From: an uncultured Helicobacteraceae bacterium
GTDB taxonomy: Bacteria > Campylobacterota > Campylobacteria > Campylobacterales > Helicobacteraceae
DNA length: 5,868 nt
Assembly: GCA_934728205.1 (NCBI GenBank)
Contig: CAKVEH010000088.1
Span: 1 to 5,868 of the forward strand
Direction: 5' to 3'
This document shows, one piece after another, positions 5,586 to 5,868 of the stretch (its first letter is position 1; every line of letters begins with the position of its first letter). The position numbers and the translations under genes are program-made. A model generated the notes under the pieces. It did not search any database. It was not told the DNA's origin and was given only the letters and a program-made list of their open reading frames with translations.

Positions 5586-5868
5586 TTAGAATCTTACTTC
5601 ATAAAACATTTTAATGTAGCTTGTATCGCGGACATATTTGCTTGGATTTATCGCTTCAAAGCTCTCGCGCATTTTTTGCTCCATATACACCGCTACAATT
5701 CCCATATTTTGCCTACTCCATTTAAGCATATTAAGACCCAAACCGACACTAATTTGAAGTTGCTCGCCACCAATTTCACGCTCTTGCCTGCCTTTTGAGT
5801 GCCTCGCCATAACATTAAACACCAAGACATTATATTGAAACGCACCAAAACCATACACACTCTCCACT
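5586..5868 (-). CDS. Hof-like outer-membrane protein, C-terminal part only
   Basis: Last 93 codons plus stop of a gene whose start lies beyond the right edge of the window; the GTG at 5867-5865 is an internal valine codon in line with the paralogue, not a start. The visible part matches the C-terminus of the 445-aa protein: SVYGFGAFQY, then VFNVMARHS, ERE-GGEQLQ, a short variable loop, VAVYMEQK and a final TSYIKMFYEVRF. The terminal phenylalanine and alternating strand pattern indicate an outer-membrane beta-barrel inserted by the Bam machinery. Its stop region shares 13 identical bases (ATTCTTAGAATCT on the plus strand) with the end of the 445-aa gene, including four bases past the stop codon. 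It is 300 bp upstream of that paralogue on the same strand. Total length and N-terminus cannot be judged. Confidence 0.88.
   Translation of the reverse strand, partial: VESVYGFGAFQYNVLVFNVMARHSKGRQEREIGGEQLQISVGLGLNMLKWSRQNMGIVAVYMEQKMRESFEAINPSKYVRDTSYIKMFYEVRF

Overview
The window looks like chromosomal DNA of an epsilonproteobacterium, most likely an enterohepatic-type Helicobacter. The pointers are three Hof-like Helicobacter outer-membrane proteins, AT-rich intergenic DNA with homopolymeric G/C and A/T tracts, and a compact gene layout. Genus is inferred from protein character and DNA style by eye; no database search was possible. Every supported gene is on the minus strand, so the biological reading direction is from base 5868 towards base 1.

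Layout in transcription order: (1) the C-terminal 93 codons of an outer-membrane protein (5868-5586) that runs in from outside the window; (2) a 300-bp intergenic region (5585-5286) with two identical-type dyads, a G10 tract (C10 on the coding strand), further inverted repeats and a Fur-box-like dyad next to a likely promoter; (3) a complete 445-aa outer-membrane protein, a clear paralogue of the partial one; (4) a 116-bp gap; (5) feoB, the 691-aa inner-membrane ferrous iron transporter; (6) a 160-bp gap with a G11 tract (C11 on the coding strand), a 16-bp palindrome and two candidate promoters; (7) a third, more divergent 425-aa outer-membrane protein; (8) a 244-bp gap with a hairpin and a near-perfect sigma70-type promoter; (9) tRNA-Thr(UGU), whose 3' CCA end lies beyond the window.

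How the parts may work together: ferrous iron must cross the outer membrane by diffusion through porins before FeoB takes it into the cytoplasm. A feoB gene flanked by predicted beta-barrel proteins, one with GATAAT-type dyads at its promoter, is consistent with an iron-responsive outer/inner membrane pair. That link is inference from position and motif. Both complete outer-membrane genes carry a long G/C homopolymer about 95 bp before the start codon, and feoB does not, which suggests phase-variable (length-dependent) expression of the surface proteins. The heptamer AGATTCT is also strongly over-represented throughout the window. No CRISPR array, insertion sequence, prophage gene or clearly new multi-gene system is visible.
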